DNA from: Lycocorax pyrrhopterus obiensis
Lineage: Eukaryota > Chordata > Aves > Passeriformes > Paradisaeidae
Length of the DNA: 64,000 bases
Assembly: GCA_014706295.1 (NCBI GenBank)
Contig: JACSVZ010000004.1
Location: 93,011,548 to 93,075,547, forward strand
Reading direction: 5' to 3'
This document shows positions 27,130-39,576 of this stretch, piece after piece (within the stretch, counting starts at the first letter, position 1; the number at the start of each line of letters is the position of its first letter). Made by a program: the position numbers and the translations under genes. Below the pieces are notes generated by a model. That model was not told the DNA's origin and ran no database searches. It was given only the letters and a program-made list of their open reading frames with translations.

Positions 27130-27950
27130 TTTGAAAATACCGCAAAATATCTCTCCGACTCGGTCCTCCAGCGCCGCCCCTCCCTCTCCTCACACACCCG
27201 TGCGGGCTGTGGCGCCGAGGCTCCGCGACCTCCCCTTAAAGGAGCGGCCGCGGCGAGGAGCGAACTTTCCAGCTTTACACCGCGGCAGCAGGAAAACGGC
27301 GATGCCGGACTTACTTAGAGCCCCATCCACACAGCGTGCTGTGTCTGTCCCAGGCCAAACGCAGGGCTTGTCCCCACGGCACGGACGGGCGCTGTGCCCC
27401 CGACTGGCAACAGCTCCTAACAGCGGGACAGAGCAGCTGCTTCCCAGGTCTCTGCTGCAACAGTGTTAGCAGAAAGTGAAATAAGGAGCTGGGGTTTGTA
27501 CCGAAATGTTCCGATGGCCGTCTGCCAGCCCCTCCGCTGTGGTAAGGGTGAAGGGAAACGTTCTGGAAGGGACCAGCTATCCCTGGTTCCCTGGAATTCC
27601 CACCTGAACACTAAACTTACCTCCTGTTCCACTTCACCTCGAGCAGCTGCACAGCAGAAAGCGGAGCCGGCCTGCGAGAAGCAGTTGCCTAACTTGCATC
27701 TCAGCTCCAGCCCCGCTTCCTCTCGGAGTGCCTGCCGTGCTGGTGAGGGCGAGGGAAGCCAGAGGCACGGTTCCATGCCGCAGGGAGTGCCCACCGGGGA
27801 CCAGAGGCATGGAAAGAGGCTGCAGGGCTCGGGAGCAGGCAGGGGAGCTGGCCAGCAGCCCCTCCTGTGGGGTTGAGAGCACGGCCATTCCTGCTTCCGG
27901 CAGGTCCTTCCTGCGTGTAAGAAGGTTCAAAAGTCTTCGAAGGCAGGTCT
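27130..27950. promoter_or_regulatory. CpG-rich region, possible promoter
   Basis: In 27150-27310 I count about 20 CpG dinucleotides in 160 bp, including a NotI site (27244-27251). The rest of the region to about 27950 is GC-rich with moderate CpG. Outside LTR DNA this is the only such block in the window. Two strong splice-donor-like words leave it in opposite directions: G|GTAAGG on the plus strand with the junction at 27541/27542, and GGAG|GTAAGT on the minus strand with the junction at 27621/27620. No TATA box is evident. Several overlapping open frames (up to 137 codons) exist on both strands, but this is expected in GC-rich DNA. It could be a promoter and first exon of an unannotated, perhaps noncoding, transcript or of a gene whose other exons lie outside the window. 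Confidence 0.4.
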
Positions 27951-28490
27951 GGTCTGTCAAAATGGGGAAATGTGAAGAAATATTTTAAAAGTCAGAGGCA
28001 TGTGACATCCTTAAGGAGTTCTTGGAAATCCAAATGGTAATTTTTAATGCATGGAGTTGGCAGTGTGGCTGGTTGCAGGTTTACGGCGCTTGCATAGCTT
28101 TCACAGGTGATTTGTGCTTCATATTTTCCCACAGTAAAGGCCATATTTCATGGATCTGCAGTGAAAGGGTGCACCATTCTCCATGCGTCTGATGCCATGT
28201 GCCAGTAGCAGCTCTTCAGTGCTTATTTTAGTTTGCTGCAACTCACATGTTGGTGTATGTATTATACCAGAGGCTACAGCTCCTTACAACACTGGAACGA
28301 AAGCAACGAGGCATTTCCTACTAGGACCCCAATTTAAAGAGGCCTTCCTTAACACTCTTGTTGCAGCCGAATACTGCACATCCTACCCCTGCCCAAGAGC
28401 CCTAATGTGTTAAGAGTATGCCTTTCATCTGACCATGTATCCTACTGCCTCCTCCACAGGGAATCCAAGGCACTTCACAGAACATAATTT
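27951..28490. other. unannotated DNA
   Basis: Nothing recognisable as a gene or repeat. Confidence 0.5.
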
Positions 28491-29045
28491 GAATCATAGA
28501 ATCACAAAATGGGCTGAGTTGGAAGGGACCATAAAGATCATCCAGTTCCAACCCCTCCTGCCACAGGCAGGGACATCTTCCACTAGACCAGGTTGCTCAA
28601 AGCCCCATCCAACCCGGCCTTGAACACCTCCAGGGATGGGGCATCCACAGCTGCTCTGGACAGCCTGTTCCAGTGCCTCATCCCTCTAACAGTAGAGAAT
28701 TTCTTCTTAATAGCTAATCTAAATCTACTCTCTTGCAGTTTGAGGCCATTCCCCCTTGTCCTGTCACTGCATGCCCTTGTAAATAGTCTCTCTCCATCTT
28801 TGTTGTAGGATCCCTTCAGGTACTGGAAGGCCTCAATTACGTCACCTCAATTAGCTCACCTTCTCTTTTCCAGGCTGAACAATTTCAATTCTCTCAGCCC
28901 TTCCTCACAGCAGAGGTGCTCCATCTCTCTAATCATCTTGGTGACCCTCTTCTGGACTCACTCTAACAGGTCCATGTCCTTCCTGTGCTGGGGACCCCAG
29001 TGCTGGATGCAGCACTCAAGGTGGGGTCTCATGAGAAGGGTGCAT
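28491..29045 (-). mobile_element. CR1 LINE 3' fragment, antisense
   Basis: Begins with the reverse complement of the terminal octamers (GAATCATAGAATCACAAAAT). It continues with the standard antisense 3' UTR blocks: GTTGGAAGGGACCATAAAGA, TCATCCAGTTCCAACCCC, CCAGGGATGGGGCATCCACA and GACCCTCTTCTGGACTCACT. About 555 bp long, it stops in the ORF2/3' UTR border region near 29045. It is fairly well preserved, so among the younger CR1 copies here. Confidence 0.96.
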
Positions 29046-29353
29046 TCACACCCTAGAAAAATATATCTTCATTCAGTAAAGAACACCGAATATTCAAAAG
29101 GATCCATTGGCAGCTCTGGATTTTCGAGAGTACCTTAGATTTAATTTTCCAGTATAGAGGTCTTGATTCAAAGCTTTGTTAAGTTCATTACAATCTTTTT
29201 CTAGCAGGCACGGGATTAGTTTAGCTCTTAATTTAGCTGACTGACCATCCTGATGTCAGGTCACAGATCCAATTTAATTCTGACTTCCACTTTCCCTACT
29301 TAATCCCCTCATTTGTGAATATTTCCAGCAGTCAGGAGTTTGACATTCCTGTT
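29046..29353. other. unannotated DNA between CR1 and LTR fragments
   Basis: About 300 bp with no recognised feature. Confidence 0.5.
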
Positions 29354-29550
29354 TGTGGTGAGCTGATGCTGGCTGTATGCCAGGGTCCCACCAAGCAGCT
29401 CTGTCATTCACCCTCCTCAAGTGGACAGGAGAGAGAAAATAGAACAAAGACTCAGGGGTCAAGATAAGGACAGGAAGATTACTCAACAATTACAATCACA
29501 GACAAAACAGATTCAACTTGGAGACATTAGCATAATTTATTACCGATTTT
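29354..29550 (-). mobile_element. LTR fragment related to the 46.4-47.4 kb LTR, antisense
   Basis: The start TGTGGTG and the following order of words (GCCAGGGTCCCACC, a GACAGGAGAGAGAAAATA block, GGTCAAGATAAGGACAG, CAATTACAATCACAGACAAA, ATAATTTATTACC) parallel the beginning of the LTR at 46396. That LTR reads GCCAGATGCCCACC, GACAGGGGGAGAAAATA, GTCAAGTTAAAGACAG, CAATTACCACTGTGGGCAAA, TTAATTTATTGCC. Only the part corresponding to the 3' end of the sense LTR remains, with a minus-strand AATAAA. The element is truncated and diverged, so boundaries are approximate. Confidence 0.6.
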
Positions 29551-29670
29551 TCTGGTTTAACCCCAGCTGGCTACTAAGCCCCACACAGTCAGTAGCTCCC
29601 TACCTGTGGAATGGGGGGAAAAATCAGTAGGGTAAATCTCCTGTAGTCAAGAGATGCTCAAATAAACAAT
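29551..29670 (-). mobile_element. second avian LTR fragment, antisense
   Basis: Opens with TGGTTTAACCCCAGCTGGC, a start I recognise from a common avian endogenous-retrovirus LTR read antisense, followed by a GTGGAATGGGGGGAAAAATC block. It is cut after about 120 bp by the 660-bp LTR that begins at 29671. No continuation is obvious on the far side of that LTR. Confidence 0.6.
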
Positions 29671-30330
29671 TGTCCCAGGTTGAGACAAATTCGGCGGAAC
29701 GTCTGAAATGAATGTCCGAAATGAACATCCTCTGATAGAAGGCAGGTTACAGCCACCCCTCCCCTGCCAGGTTCGAAAGAATTTTCCTCAGAGGAAAGTG
29801 AAAAAAACCTCTATTTATTTAACAAGTAAAGTGCACGCAGACACGGGGGGGAAAAAAGCTAAATAATAAAACCTCTCACTGTGGAGAGAACCTGGGTAGA
29901 TTTCAGAGTCCTTTGTGGGTGGCTTTCTCCTCTCCGGAGCTGGGGTTCAGCATGGGTCCCTCCAGGCCAATGGTGTAGGGCCTCCCGGTATGTTCTGGTA
30001 TTGCTGAATAGTTCAGAAGACAAGAAGTCCCAGGGCTCTGTATTTAGCTAACAAACAAGAAGCTAGCAAAAAAAACCAGCAAGAGGGTGCCACTCTCTTC
30101 CCTGCTACAGGGAGCCAAGAGCTGGGCAAAGCAGGAAGGTGCTTTCCTCCGCTCTGTAGCAGCCAGGAACGTAGGGGAGTGTATATCTGTGTCCTTGAAC
30201 ACAAAACCGCTTGGGGTTTTTTTTCTCCCTTTCTCTTGGACCCAGCTTAAAGACACAGAAAGGCACAAGATTCATGTCTGGCATACGGCAGACGATAGGG
30301 AATACAGTACCATACAGTCACCCCAAGACA
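29671..30330 (-). mobile_element. solo LTR, 660 bp, with 5-bp target duplication ACAAT
   Basis: The element runs from TGTCCCAGGT to CCCCAAGACA, a TG...CA pair. It is flanked on the left by ACAAT (29666-29670) and on the right by ACAAT (30331-30335), a perfect 5-bp target-site duplication. No internal retroviral genes adjoin it, so it is a solo LTR left by recombination between the two LTRs of a provirus. Orientation is set to minus because the minus strand carries AATAAA at about 29812 near one end, leaving a U5-sized tail of roughly 140 bp. Duplications of 5 bp occur in several endogenous-retrovirus groups, including ERVL-like ones, so class is left open. It is inserted into older LTR DNA. 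Confidence 0.85.
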
Positions 30331-30335
30331 ACAAT

Positions 30336-32379
30336 GTAAACAAATTTCACTTAGCCATGCCAGCTTGGTTTTGATTATTCATATAATGGAAGATTTACCA
30401 GGGTTTGCTTACTCATAATGCAAATCAGATACCAAATTCAGGTAACATACAGTGAGAATTACTTAAGTATGCAGCTCGACTCATACAGAACTCTTTGGCT
30501 TTATTGTTGAACCATAGCTCTGTCCATTTTTTTTCACTGTGTGGGAAAAACAACCAAAATTTTTATCACAAAAGCTAGAAACCAGTGCCACAAAATATCA
30601 GTTGCAAAGGCAGTGAGTGAAAGAAAGTAGTCCTTCTTGAAGTCAGTAACTTTTTGAAAATTAGTAAGAGAATTTCTAGCATTAGTATCTTGCTTTTGAT
30701 ATGTTAAATGAATTGTCATTTTCTGTTGTTTTTCCTTTGATTTCCATTTTGAAAGAGTAACAGGTATCAAATAAAGGAACACTGGCCCCTTTTCTGAGCC
30801 TTTATATTCAGTGAATCATAGTCAGCTCTTATAAATGAACAATATTAATATTAGGAGGGAATGAAGCAAAGGAGTAACTGTATCTTGCAGCAAAACCTGA
30901 GGGTTATTATGTCCAGGCAGGATGCATGAGATCAAAGCATTCAAAGAAGAGGGAATGTGACAGTTTTAGTTGCACTGTGTCTAAAGGCCATTTGTGTTGT
31001 GCTGCTGGTTTTTATGTATGCCCAAATCAGTATAGTCAGTATAATTTTATTCCATTTGTTCATGCAGTAACATTTGACTTACTGCTCTGGTCATTCTGCC
31101 ATGCATTGGTGTAATTTTTCATCACAAAAGAATGAATGGAGGTCGTATCAGCCAAGTGCAAATAGTATTTTTTTAAGGTGGGAAGCAGTAGCTCAGTATT
31201 AGGAAGCAAGATGTTCTGTGAAAAAGACTATTGAATACTTAAAACAACTCCTGAATTTCCCTTTTTGCTCTGGCACTCGTATTTGAATTGCTTTGGTGAT
31301 GTGAGCAGCCATAAAGGTGGCCTGGTAGGAAGGTGACAAATACTGACCAAAAGAAGCTGTCTGCTGAAAAATACATCTTTGAAAAGTGCAGCTGGTCACT
31401 TTTAAGTGCAGCCAGGGTATGTAAAAACCAGAGATACCATGCATAAGCACAAACCCAAGGGACTTTAATGGCAATTTATAATCTGATAAGGTGGAAAATC
31501 ACCTAGCTCTGAAAGAACAAAAATCACCATCATCTAATGGCTGTTACAGGCAAAAAAATCAAAATTAGTGATTGCTCAAAGTAGGATAACTTACTCAATG
31601 TTATAAAAAGGACTTATTTTTTATTCAAAATGGAGCCTCTTGGTCTCTGAGAACTTCACAGTTGACTCCCACATGACCTTTCTACCAGTGTTTGGACTCT
31701 CACTGGGAACACCTGCCTGACTCCAGGCTCTGTAACATGGATCAGTTTTGAAGGGAGACTATTACCTTATTGGTTCAGTCTGTCCTCCCCTTTTTAGAGG
31801 TGACTAGATCCCTCTGGGAACCCTCCCCCCTCTTTTTGGATAGCATTACCCCTTCTGAAATCTGTCCAATTCACTTCTTAGTGATATTATATATATATTC
31901 TTACAGGTAACCTACCATATCTGGTGTTACACTGCTGATATGTCTGCTTCACTAATGGTAAGTTGTAGTAACCTGTGGTAGTGTTTGGTTATTGCTGTTA
32001 CTGGTTGTACTGCAGTACTGATTGATTACATATTATTGATTGATAATAATTATTGGTTGCTGACAGTAATTTTTAATAGCTTGGTGTACATCTATTTATT
32101 CATATTCATTTATTAATTACATGGATTTCATAAATTACGTGGATTTCCTATTAGCAACGCTTGTGGTATTTGTGGCAATTTGTAATAAAGCAGAGGAATT
32201 TAGAGGATGAAGCCTCCATGTTGTTGGGTATTACAGGACCCTATGAACCTATGGTTGCAACTCTACACACCCAAAGGCCAGCTAACCCTTCAGGTTGTGA
32301 CGCTTGGGAAAATCACTTCACTGACACTTTTCGTGCTTTAATTATACCTACCCAGATGGGGGAGATTTTTTAGAGTTTT
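30336..32379. other. unannotated AT-rich DNA
   Basis: No gene or known repeat recognised. Confidence 0.5.
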
Positions 32380-33060
32380 TGCTAGAAGTCTTAGAGACGA
32401 TTGGGACCTTCAGCATTCTCTGTTTTCAGATAGTTGTTTATTAAGTCTTGTTAGAGAAACACAGTCACTGATGTGACCCGGACACAGCACAAAGCAGAGA
32501 ATGCAAGAGAAAGCCAAATTATCAAGATTACACAGTCTTTTTAAAGGTAAATCATCCAATGAAAACTTAAAATGAAAGATATTTTCACTTTTCCACCAAT
32601 GTTCAATAAATCACTTTGTCACATAGACAGGAACTGCGGAATTTTTTATCCAATCACCATACTGCAGAATATGGAGTAATAATAATAATAATAATAAGAA
32701 GGTCTGGAGAACAACAACAATCCTCCATTTTGAAGTTTTTTGCTTTTTATCTATTTACTATATTAACAAACCCAAAACTCTAAATTTTTCACCCTATGAC
32801 TAGGTGATAATATTCTATCACCTAGTTCACACAAGTGTAGATTCTACTTCTTCCCAGAAGGTAGGCAATTTTCTCCATGGACGAAGGTCAAAAACAGTGT
32901 TGTCCAGGGAGGTAGAACCCTTCAAAATAGGCAGAGAAATATTCTCTGCACTCGAGATTCCCACACTTTACGTCCTATGGTTCTTCCCTCTTTCTATTAA
33001 ATTGTTTGAGTTAAAACTGTGTGGATTTCCAACTTTCTTTCTTAGTCTTCCTTCCTGACT
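32380..33060 (-). mobile_element. possible decayed LTR / retroviral fragment, antisense
   Basis: The order of words resembles avian endogenous-retrovirus LTR DNA read antisense. They are GGGACCTTCAGCATTCTCTG, TTGTTTATTAAGTC with a minus-strand AATAAA, GATGTGACCCGGACACAGCA, AACAAACCCAAAACTCTAAA and GACTAGGTGATAATATTCTA. No TG...CA ends with a target duplication could be found and no retroviral protein segment is recognisable. Boundaries are guesses. Confidence 0.35.
32677..32697. repeat. TAA trinucleotide microsatellite
   Basis: Seven perfect TAA units, within the LTR-like stretch. Confidence 0.95.
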
Positions 33061-36000
33061 TTCTGTACCCTAGGAAAAGAAAGAAAATTTTTACTGTGCC
33101 ATTTATAGAGAAGAACAAGTAGAGGACAGTTTTAATACAAGATCTCATACTTTACATCATGTCCCACACCTTTACACAGGAAAAAGGCAATACTTCACAT
33201 GGAGAGACTTCAGATGTCTCTCCTCTGGAACAGAAATGTGTACTGACATTTTTCTGTCTACCACAAAAATGTTAGTCATGTAGAATGACCTACTACATTA
33301 TAACATTTTCATTTCCCAAGAGAGGAAACAGAGAAACAAACACAACATCTCTATTAAATATTGATAAAACCCAAAGAATAATATTTACTGTAAAGAAGAA
33401 AATATTCCTAAGGTAACAGTGGAATAGAATGAGATCACACAATTATGTTTATACATGCAAGTAACGTGTAAAGTCCTTCTCTTCTGGTCAAAGATTTTTT
33501 TTCTGCCAGTTTAATTCTAATGGCATTGATCAGATTACAGTGATTTCTTTTGAAACAAATATGATTGTGCTAATGATTTATCAGAATAACAGTATTCAAA
33601 GGTCATATATTTATTATATGTTAAGAGGAGGTATGGTGGTTTTTTAATATCTTGCATCTTCATTAAGTATTGAAAATAATTCATTTTATTATTCAGAAAC
33701 CTCTTTCCTACTCATGTTCACTTAAGTTTTCTTCTGTACAAATCAGTCTAATAAAAATAATGGAGCTGGTGATATTTTACCTCTTCATTTGTTTCAAATT
33801 TCAGGAACTGTGTGGTCCAGAAGACAGTGCACTAGCTGGTGAGAAGTTTACACTTCGGTTTTTTTAAGGACTTGCTGCAGTAAATTTTCTTGTTGCTGTT
33901 TCCCCTCTTTCAATTGTCTGATATTTCAAGCAGTTTGGGCAGATGCATGCTATTATGTTTCTGTAATCCCTGGCACAATTAGGATTTCATGTTATTTTAC
34001 ATATGTAGGAGAATTTTAAAGTTAATAAACACAAGTCGAGACAAGCTATTTTATTAAACTTGATTATGCCGTACTAGTGTAAAAGCTCATGTGGGTATGA
34101 GGTGAATACATTGTACGAACCATTAGATCTCCATGGATTCAGCACATACCTATGGAATTTGCAAGTCAGTGTATTTGTGTGAAAAGAAGTACAGAATCAA
34201 AGAAGCTGCAGAGCAAAGACTGGGATCCACAGGACATGATAAAAGTTTTAAGTGTCCATCTTGAGAAGCAGAGAGACATTGAAAACAAATGGAATTAACT
34301 TATCACAGAAGGTTTTAAAAGGTATTAAGTATGTATAACCAGTGTGAGAAAAGTTTTTTCCTTTTAAAAACCATAATAGATTTAGTACTTTGTTTTTCAT
34401 TAGCATTTTGCTGTAAAGAATTTCTTTATTGCATAAAGGAATATAACCTTAAAGGCTAATTTTAGCTAAGGCAGGCTTTTCTCCCAAGGCTGTATTGACA
34501 AGTGGTTCTTCTGAAGGGCAGTTCAGAGCCTATTTCATGTGCTTTGAATTAGTTTACTGAAGGAACCTTTCTCTGTCCATTGACTCTACCCTGGAAAAAA
34601 TAAGTTAGACAGACCTCTGCAACGCAATCTTAGTCTTCAGTGAATACATGGAAAACCCTGTTAGCATTCAGACTATGATTCAGAATAGCTCTTTTTAGGT
34701 CACATTATTTATGAAAATTTTTATTGAGTTTTCACAGCTTGATAACAGAGTAAGATGTGCTCTTGGAATCAGCCATCTCCCACCCCCTGCAAGTTTTATG
34801 CAGATCTTACAGACACTAATATTGGGCCTCAGATCTTTGTGCCATCTGCTTTAGTATCCGTTTTTCAGCAGAGTCTGAAGCACATCAGCAGTATTTGATT
34901 GCTATCTGCTGTGCAATTGCAGTAGTCCTGATAGCAACCAGTAAATGCCACTTCCTGATCATAATCTTTTCACTGACACTCCATTCACAAAAAGCTACGT
35001 AGAAGGAGTTTCTTGGAATCACAGCCAGATTTATCCGGGACTCCTTATAAGAAGGGAATAACCCCTCAAAGTCATGTATTATTTTAATTTTGTATGACTA
35101 CCTTGCCTAGGAAAATCTACAAAATGAAACAATGGGATACATAGCAATGCCCTGCTGGACATGACCTTACCCTGTGGCAAGAGATATTTATTACCTGAGA
35201 GTACTTTGCCCAGGAAGCTCTTCAAGATAAAGCAGTAGTGGCCATTGCAATTATGTAATTATATTACCTTGATATAAGCACTTGGATCGACTAACGAGAC
35301 TCAGAACACATTCAAACACTTGGTTGGGTGTGTACTTCTAATGATTTTAAGTCTTTTATTGACACCAGATGCATGAAAATCTATTAATATATGTCGTGAT
35401 AATATACATGTGGCACTTGTGAATATAGGAATGGCACGACCTCTTACATATAGACTGGAGAATTTATTAACATGAAGTTTTTTCAATTCTTTCTTTCATT
35501 CACTGTACATGAAGTGACTCAGACATTAAATTGGGATACAAAAAAATATTTTCACTCTGAAGAGAGCTTTAAGATACCAGTTAACTTGCTTCAAGCTGTA
35601 CATGGAACTGGGTTATTGATTCCCATCTTCAGTCAACAGATGATGTCATCACACAGATCATACAATTGCATTTTCAGAAGAGCACTTGCAACATCCTTCA
35701 CAAGAAACCTGTCATTCTGGAGTAAAGTCTCTTCTTCTAGAGTCCTGAAATGCAGGACTAGCAGAAATGCTGTGGTAACTGTTGGAGAGCAAATGTGATG
35801 GGATAAACTCTCTTTTTCTTCTGTAACTTTTCTGGTGCACATTTGAACACTACCCTCACCTGTGACTAGAATTATCTTGCACTTGCACAATACAGATGAA
35901 TTTTAGAGCAACTGAAAATGCAAGATAAAATGAAACAAAAATGGACAGATACAGCCAAGCAAATTACAGAATAATATTTTGCACGTGATCCCACAATTTT

Positions 36001-39000
36001 GTGAAAACATTTTTCCTAACTGTATAAGTGAATCACAGAAGTTTTACAGTTACATTGCTTAATATGTTTCTGGCCGTTGTAGGACTGCTTCCAGTCTTTG
36101 TCCTTAGCTACAATTGTGACATTAATCTAATAATATTTAATATAATAATGCTAATTGATACAGTAACAATTACCTTGATTAAACAACTTAGGCTTTGTGT
36201 GCCTGCTTTGCAAGATAAACATTCCTGGTACAAACCACTCTTCATTTCTTTTTGCTGGATCTTCCAATTCTGAAATCATGTGTAGCCTCTAATTTAGGCA
36301 ACCACTAATCAGGGAGAAGTGCATTTAAGAGTTGAACCTAGGCTGATCAATGCACATGACATGTCAATTGAGTTTGTACTGTGGATGTTAACTTCAACAT
36401 TTGTGTGTCTTTCTCCTCCTTTTATCACTAGCTAAATTTAGATGCTGGTTTTCACTGCAGGATAAAGGAAGGAACAACAACCCATTCTAAAATATCCATG
36501 TAGAAATAAAGTTTACCCAGAAGAGAACTGCATTTCAGTAATCTGACTGCATGGATAAGAACACAGCTGAACCATAACTGGACCATAACTGTATGTGTTT
36601 CACAGCAATAGAAATCCCCAGTTTGCCTAATACCAATTTAAAAATAAATGTATCATTTAAAAAGTTTGCAAGACTCTATCTACAGTTTTGTTTTTAGTGA
36701 AGTATTCTTTTTATACTTTGTAAGTGGAATTCAAATATAATGCTAAGTATTCAGTGAATCAGAACCAATGACAGAGTGGCTGTTATTCTCTCCAGTTACA
36801 CTCACCTGTCCAACAGAAACAAATCTGCAGTATTGCTTTGTGTACACTCACAGCCATTTCTTATCTCTTTAAACTTTTGTTCCTTCTATAAAGGTAATAT
36901 TCATCAGTAAAAATGGTCTAAGTAATTTCATTTGTGTTAGACTGTATTATATTTTAAGATCCTGTCTTCAGATTAGGTAGCAACAGCATTGACTGGGAAG
37001 CAGTGTCAAATACCTGCCAAAAATTTACTTTTACATAACTTCCAGTGGAAGTGAAGCTTGAGAATTGTCCATATATTTATTTTTGAAAGGAACAATTGGT
37101 TAGAATACAACCAAACCATTAAAAACTATTCTGAGCTGAGAGAGTTCTCAGGCTGCTTAATAAAGCAGCCTAGATGAGGTGTGGCATTAAGCTCATTCTA
37201 AAGTACTTTCATTTTCTTAGTGAGTCCTTTTGGCCTAAAAGAAGAGTTTCTATTTGTATAAGCCAGTAACTGCAATGTGCACTAGAATTTCTTGCATATC
37301 TTTTTATTTTCTTCAGAATTGGTTTGCTCTGCAGATATCATTAAAATTTAAATTTAGAATCAGCAGACTTCGTATGTACAGCTTCCAACTAAACGAGTTA
37401 TATCATGAAGATATATGTTAAAAAATAAATCACGTAAGAGAAAGAGTAAATTAAGTCATCCTCCTTAGCTTTTCTCCACCTGCTTCTTGAGACTGTGTTG
37501 TTGCACTGTATGGTTTTTTGTCTGGTATTTCCTCTTGCAGCTCTCTGGTAGCTGCATACAGCCAGACCTTGTCATCCACGTCTTTTAATGACTTTTAGCT
37601 CACACACTCCAAATACTTCCTGATTGGAGGAAAGCATCCATGAGTTCTAGATAAATAGTGTTCTAGTTATGACAAGTGAAGGGATATGTGAAATATCACT
37701 CATGATTCAGTATTTTGCATGTGCCTATGTCTGACTGAGAGGCCCAGTATTGCATTTTTTATGCACAGTTCAGTTATAATCAGTGCATAAATCGAAAAAT
37801 GTTTGAAGTTGCTCACATACAACTGACTGCTGCAGATTCTGGTAGACCCTTTCTCCATACACTACACCACGTACAGAAATGTGTTTAGCAATCCATTAAT
37901 AGCAATAGTTAATGTAACCATCCAGTCAAGATAAGAATTATGGAAGCTAAAATAAGCAACTTGAATCACTGTTAAGAGCAAGAGGAAGCTTGCAGCTCCA
38001 TACTACACAATGCAAAAGTACACATAAAAGAGCTGCTACCAATTTTTTTCGGCCTGCTGAAGTATGGCAAACAAGCAAGCCCTCAGTGTTGTAAACAGTG
38101 TTTCTCTCACACAGAGATTGACTTTTCCAGTCATAAAAAACATTTGCACTTTTAAAAGTGATATAGTTACAGACATAGAATCAGTAGCAGGCAAATTAAG
38201 AAAGAGAGGACATGTTTCCTATAGATGTAGAGAAAACTATACAGCCAAAAGTAATCTTGGCGTGTTTTTACAGATGTGACACTGAGAAGGAAACTCCACT
38301 GTGTATGTTGTTATCCTCTATTGCTGACATGAAGCTTTAGCTGCTGATCTAGCCTCTATGTAACCAGATTTGTTTGACTCCTGGATAAAGGAACCATAAT
38401 GCTATCATCAAAACACTCAATCAAATATTGAACTTCGGGGAGAAAAAGATTCTACATCCTTCATCTTTCTGTGTTTTCAACATGATCTTTCCTTACATGA
38501 TCTTTCCTTTAAAACATGTACGTAAAAAAATCTTCCTTCTGTCTGTTATTTTGTTGTGTGGCTTGGAGTAGATCCCATCCTTCAGGAAGGAGTGAAATCT
38601 TGCCCCTGCTACTAAGAGTGGGAGTCTTGGTCTTCAGAAGGATCAGAACTTGATTCTGCATCTAATATTCTGAAGCTATACAATGAAGACATGGATATAA
38701 CAAGTCCTTGCTTCCTTCACAAGAGTATTGCAAGTTGAAGTGTGAGTAGTTTCCCTTCACAGAAATTAATGAGGTTTTTTTAATTAACTATATTTTTGCC
38801 AAAACACAAATTCTAAAAAAATTAATTCTAAAAAAATTCTTAAAAAGATGGGTTTTTTATCATGAGAATTACCTAAACAAAATGAGCTTTTCCATCTCTG
38901 TCTCTAGTCATATTTTCTTTCAGTAGTTAATCCCTACTGATAAACTAAGTATAGTGTAGTCAGATGGTTTAACTACTTTCATAATACATTTTGCATATAC

Positions 39001-39199
39001 GTTCTGAAAAAAACTTACTACTTAAATGAAGTCTGAGTCAACATAATTTCAGGGACTAACTAAAGTTAGCTACTCATTCCTTTTTGGACTAGTTGAATAT
39101 TTTTCACTGAGCATTAATAACAACAGCAACAGCAGCAGCAACAATAACAACAACTATTATTACTGTTACTAATATTGTTATTTTCATATTCATTGTCTT
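33061..39199. other. unannotated AT-rich DNA
   Basis: Six kilobases with no gene or transposon I recognise. A 15-bp word (CATGATCTTTCCTT plus one base) is repeated twice in tandem at 38481-38510. Confidence 0.45.
39121..39153. repeat. imperfect CAA/CAG trinucleotide repeat
   Basis: Alternating CAA and CAG units. It lies about 50 bp from the LTR insertion at 39204. Confidence 0.9.
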
Positions 39200-39203
39200 C
39201 ACC

Positions 39204-39572
39204 TGTCACTGTTCTCCCCACAGACGAGTAGGGAAGCGACACAAAGTCCAGGCTCAGGGATAAATGGAAGCGCTTTAATGATCTCTCAGAAGGCTTTTAT
39301 ATGTTAGTTCGCAAAAGTGTGTTAAATGGCATAAGGTAATTGGTTTTTTGCCATCCACCCCTTGAGGGGATTGGTCAAGTTCTAAGACACCCATCTCTGA
39401 ATGTTTTTCTAGTCAGAACCATAACAATTCTGCAAAACAACCTGCAGGTGCAAGAAGTTTACAAAACTGTAACATTGTTTTGAGTTACTTGCATGGGAAA
39501 GACAGAACTCTCACAAAAATGCTGCAGAGAGCTGAAGAAATTCTCTGCTGAAGCTTTTTCAGCATCCATATT
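39204..39572 (-). mobile_element. solo LTR, 369 bp, with 4-bp target duplication CACC
   Basis: On the plus strand it starts TGTCACTGTTCTCC and ends CATCCATATT. The flanks are CACC at 39200-39203 and CACC at 39573-39576, a 4-bp target duplication as made by gammaretrovirus-like (class I) integrases. Read on the minus strand it has a TATAAAA box (plus positions 39295-39301) and a short 3' region. The sequence is nearly the same as the LTR at 58655-59023 in the opposite orientation and has the same length. The 5' TG of the sense strand has mutated to AA. Open frames on both strands here are meaningless. Confidence 0.88.
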
Positions 39573-39576
39573 CACC

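Noticed and set aside
27127..27988. Overlapping frames up to 137 codons in the CpG-rich block
   Set aside because: Open on both strands and in several phases, as expected from composition; none has a recognisable domain.
39121..39153. Possible polyglutamine-coding repeat
   Set aside because: No open frame around it; a simple repeat in noncoding DNA.
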